From: Demequina sp.
Lineage (GTDB): Bacteria > Actinomycetota > Actinomycetes > Actinomycetales > Demequinaceae
DNA: 64,000 nucleotides
Reading direction: 5' to 3'
Assembly (NCBI GenBank): GCA_024707205.1
Contig: JANQAD010000001.1
Span: 2,321,979-2,385,978 of the forward strand
Position numbers and translations under genes: made by a program. The notes under the pieces were generated by a model. That model saw only the letters and a list, made by a program, of their open reading frames with translations, had not been told where the DNA came from and made no database searches. Shown here in pieces: positions 62,836 to 64,000 of this stretch; within the stretch, counting starts at the first letter, position 1; the number at the start of each line of letters is the position of its first letter.

Positions 62836-63432
62836 TCACTCCGCCGCGCCGCCCACGGGCCCGACCTTCTCGATGTAGCACTTGCCGCACAGCGACTCGT
62901 ACGACGCCTGCTGGCCGTCGATCGCCACCTGGGCGCCGTGGCTCACAAAGTGCCCGTCCACGATGCGCGCGTTGAAGATCGCCTTCGATCCGCAACGGCA
63001 GATGGTCTTGAGCTCCTCGATCGAGTGGGCGATCTCCATGAGCCTGCGTGAGCCGGGGAAGGAGACCGTCATGAAGTCGCCGCGCAGGCCGTAGCAGAGC
63101 ACGGGGATGCCACCGGTGACGGCAAGGGTGAAAGCCTCGTCCGCTTGCGCGGGCGTGAGGAACTGGGCCTCGTCAACAAAGACCGCGTCGATCTCCGACA
63201 GCGGCGCCAATTGCTCGAGGCGCCCGACTAGCGACTCGTCTGCGCCAAGCAGGATGTCCACGTCTCTGGTGATGCCGATGCGCGAGGACACGGCCTTCCC
63301 CGCCTTGGTGTCCATTCCGGGCTTGACGAGCACCGGGCGCTGATCGCGCTCCTCGTAGTTGTACGCGGCGGTGAGCAGCAGCGCGGACTTCGACGAGTTC
63401 ATCGCGCCGTAGCGGAAGTAGAGCTTGGCCAT
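62836..63432 (-). CDS. tdk: Thymidine kinase
   Basis: Type II thymidine kinase of the salvage pathway, 198 residues. The P-loop is MAKLYFRYGAMNSSKSALLLTAAYNYEER, with GAMNSSKS; the catalytic Glu and magnesium Asp lie in DAVFVDEAQFLTPAQADEAF near residue 90, and the lasso and zinc part has CRCG and ESLCGKC. It starts at ATG 63432, 9 bp after the transglutaminase stop, so the two may be co-transcribed. Confidence 0.94.
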   Translation of the reverse strand: MAKLYFRYGAMNSSKSALLLTAAYNYEERDQRPVLVKPGMDTKAGKAVSSRIGITRDVDILLGADESLVGRLEQLAPLSEIDAVFVDEAQFLTPAQADEAFTLAVTGGIPVLCYGLRGDFMTVSFPGSRRLMEIAHSIEELKTICRCGSKAIFNARIVDGHFVSHGAQVAIDGQQASYESLCGKCYIEKVGPVGGAAE

Positions 63433-63441
63433 TGATCCCTC

Positions 63442-64000
63442 TCAACCGAGCTCGACGAGCTCAGTGGTGTCATCTGTGGGCAGCGTGTCGACCACGGCGC
63501 GTATTTCCATGTCCTCGAGGGTGACCTCGCCGTGGTGGGTGGACACGAAGGCAATGTCGGACGCGTCGCGGCCCGTGGCGATCCGCAACAGCGAGTGCCG
63601 CGGCGCGAGCGCCGTGGCGTCGATCGCGTACCAGTGGCCGTCAACGTACGCCTCGCACACCGCGTGGAAGTCCATGGGGGCGAGTCCGGGGGCGTAGACG
63701 GAGACCACGCGCGCGGGGATGTCGCGCGCGCGCAGCAGCGCCACAGAGAGGTGCGCGAAGTCGCGGCACACTCCCCTGCGGCTCAGCAGCGTCTGGACGG
63801 CGCCATCGGTTGGCTGGCTTGAGCCGGGGATGTATTCGAGCCGCGAGCCGACCCAGCTCGAGATGGCGGCGAGCAGCGCGTGCCCCTTGAGACCGGCGAA
63901 CTCCGCCTGGGCCGTGGGATACAGCGTGTCCGAGTCGCAATAGCGACTGGGGCGCAAGTAGAGGATGCCGTCGAAGTCTCGGAAGGCGGGCGGTTCCGTT
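63442..64000 (-). CDS. Transglutaminase-like protein (partial, N-terminus outside the window)
   Basis: The frame is open to the right edge of the window, so the start is missing; at least 185 codons are visible. The papain-like transglutaminase core shows all three catalytic residues: Cys in LLSRRGVCRDFAHLSVALLRA, His in APMDFHAVCEAYVDG and Asp in HWYAIDATALAP. Upstream, FRDFDGILYLRPSRYCDSDTL resembles the N-terminal domain of transglutaminases of this bacterial group. It may be a cysteine protease or amidase. It precedes tdk by 9 bp. Confidence 0.87.
   Translation of the reverse strand, partial: TEPPAFRDFDGILYLRPSRYCDSDTLYPTAQAEFAGLKGHALLAAISSWVGSRLEYIPGSSQPTDGAVQTLLSRRGVCRDFAHLSVALLRARDIPARVVSVYAPGLAPMDFHAVCEAYVDGHWYAIDATALAPRHSLLRIATGRDASDIAFVSTHHGEVTLEDMEIRAVVDTLPTDDTTELVELG

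Overview
The window is high-GC DNA (roughly 70% in most genes, by eye) from an actinobacterium. The markers are mIHF, RbpA, a degenerate PriA, PafB/PafC, HelY, adjacent Lnt and Ppm1, a GarA-like FHA protein next to two MerR regulators, and a long run of core genes in the order known from mycobacteria and other Actinobacteria. A Micrococcales-type organism is likely; genus cannot be fixed from the sequence alone.

Layout. (1) 1-12.1 kb, + strand: end of pyrF, then mihF-gmk-rpoZ-coaBC-metK-priA-fmt-rsmB-rpe and the riboflavin genes ribD-ribE-ribBA-ribH. (2) 12.3-22.5 kb, +: hisE-hisG, pafB-pafC, tatA-tatC, a lipid kinase, helY, lnt and ppm1, with rbpA convergent. (3) 22.9-28 kb: a divergent MarR-controlled locus (DMT transporter against MarR plus a UvrA-like ABC protein) with two near-identical operators, then an ECF sigma factor and its membrane partner. 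(4) 28.0-29.8 kb: a dif-like Xer site, about 600 bp without genes, and a streptogrisin-like protease split by an amber codon, all at clearly lower GC. (5) 29.8-40 kb, mostly - strand: RelE/Phd module, isochorismatase and flavodoxin proteins, pyruvate carboxylase, two MerR regulators, FHA protein, PgsA and a membrane alpha/beta-hydrolase. (6) 40-64 kb, mixed strands: FAD oxidoreductase, PutA with divergent LysR regulator, OsmC, glutamine-amidotransferase-like hydrolase, YitT, a redox-looking operon (cysteine-rich ArsR-type regulator, DUF488, small zinc ribbon, nitronate monooxygenase), glutathione peroxidase, a NAGPA / GT2-GtrA pair, an unusual zinc-ribbon SDR, threonine catabolism (tdh-kbl), UbiB/PadR, an SLC13 transporter, thymidine kinase and a partial transglutaminase.

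Four window-wide patterns deserve attention. Coding strand flips from + to - at the dif-like site, as expected where the two replication arms meet. A 10-mer, AGCGTCGGGC or its complement, occurs 21 times where less than one is expected. Many genes start 6-7 nt after a TANNNT hexamer, so leaderless transcripts look common. Finally, 14 single-base gains or losses, mostly at G/C runs, break 11 genes, several of them essential. That is the signature of sequencing or assembly error, not gene decay, so these genes are annotated across both frames.
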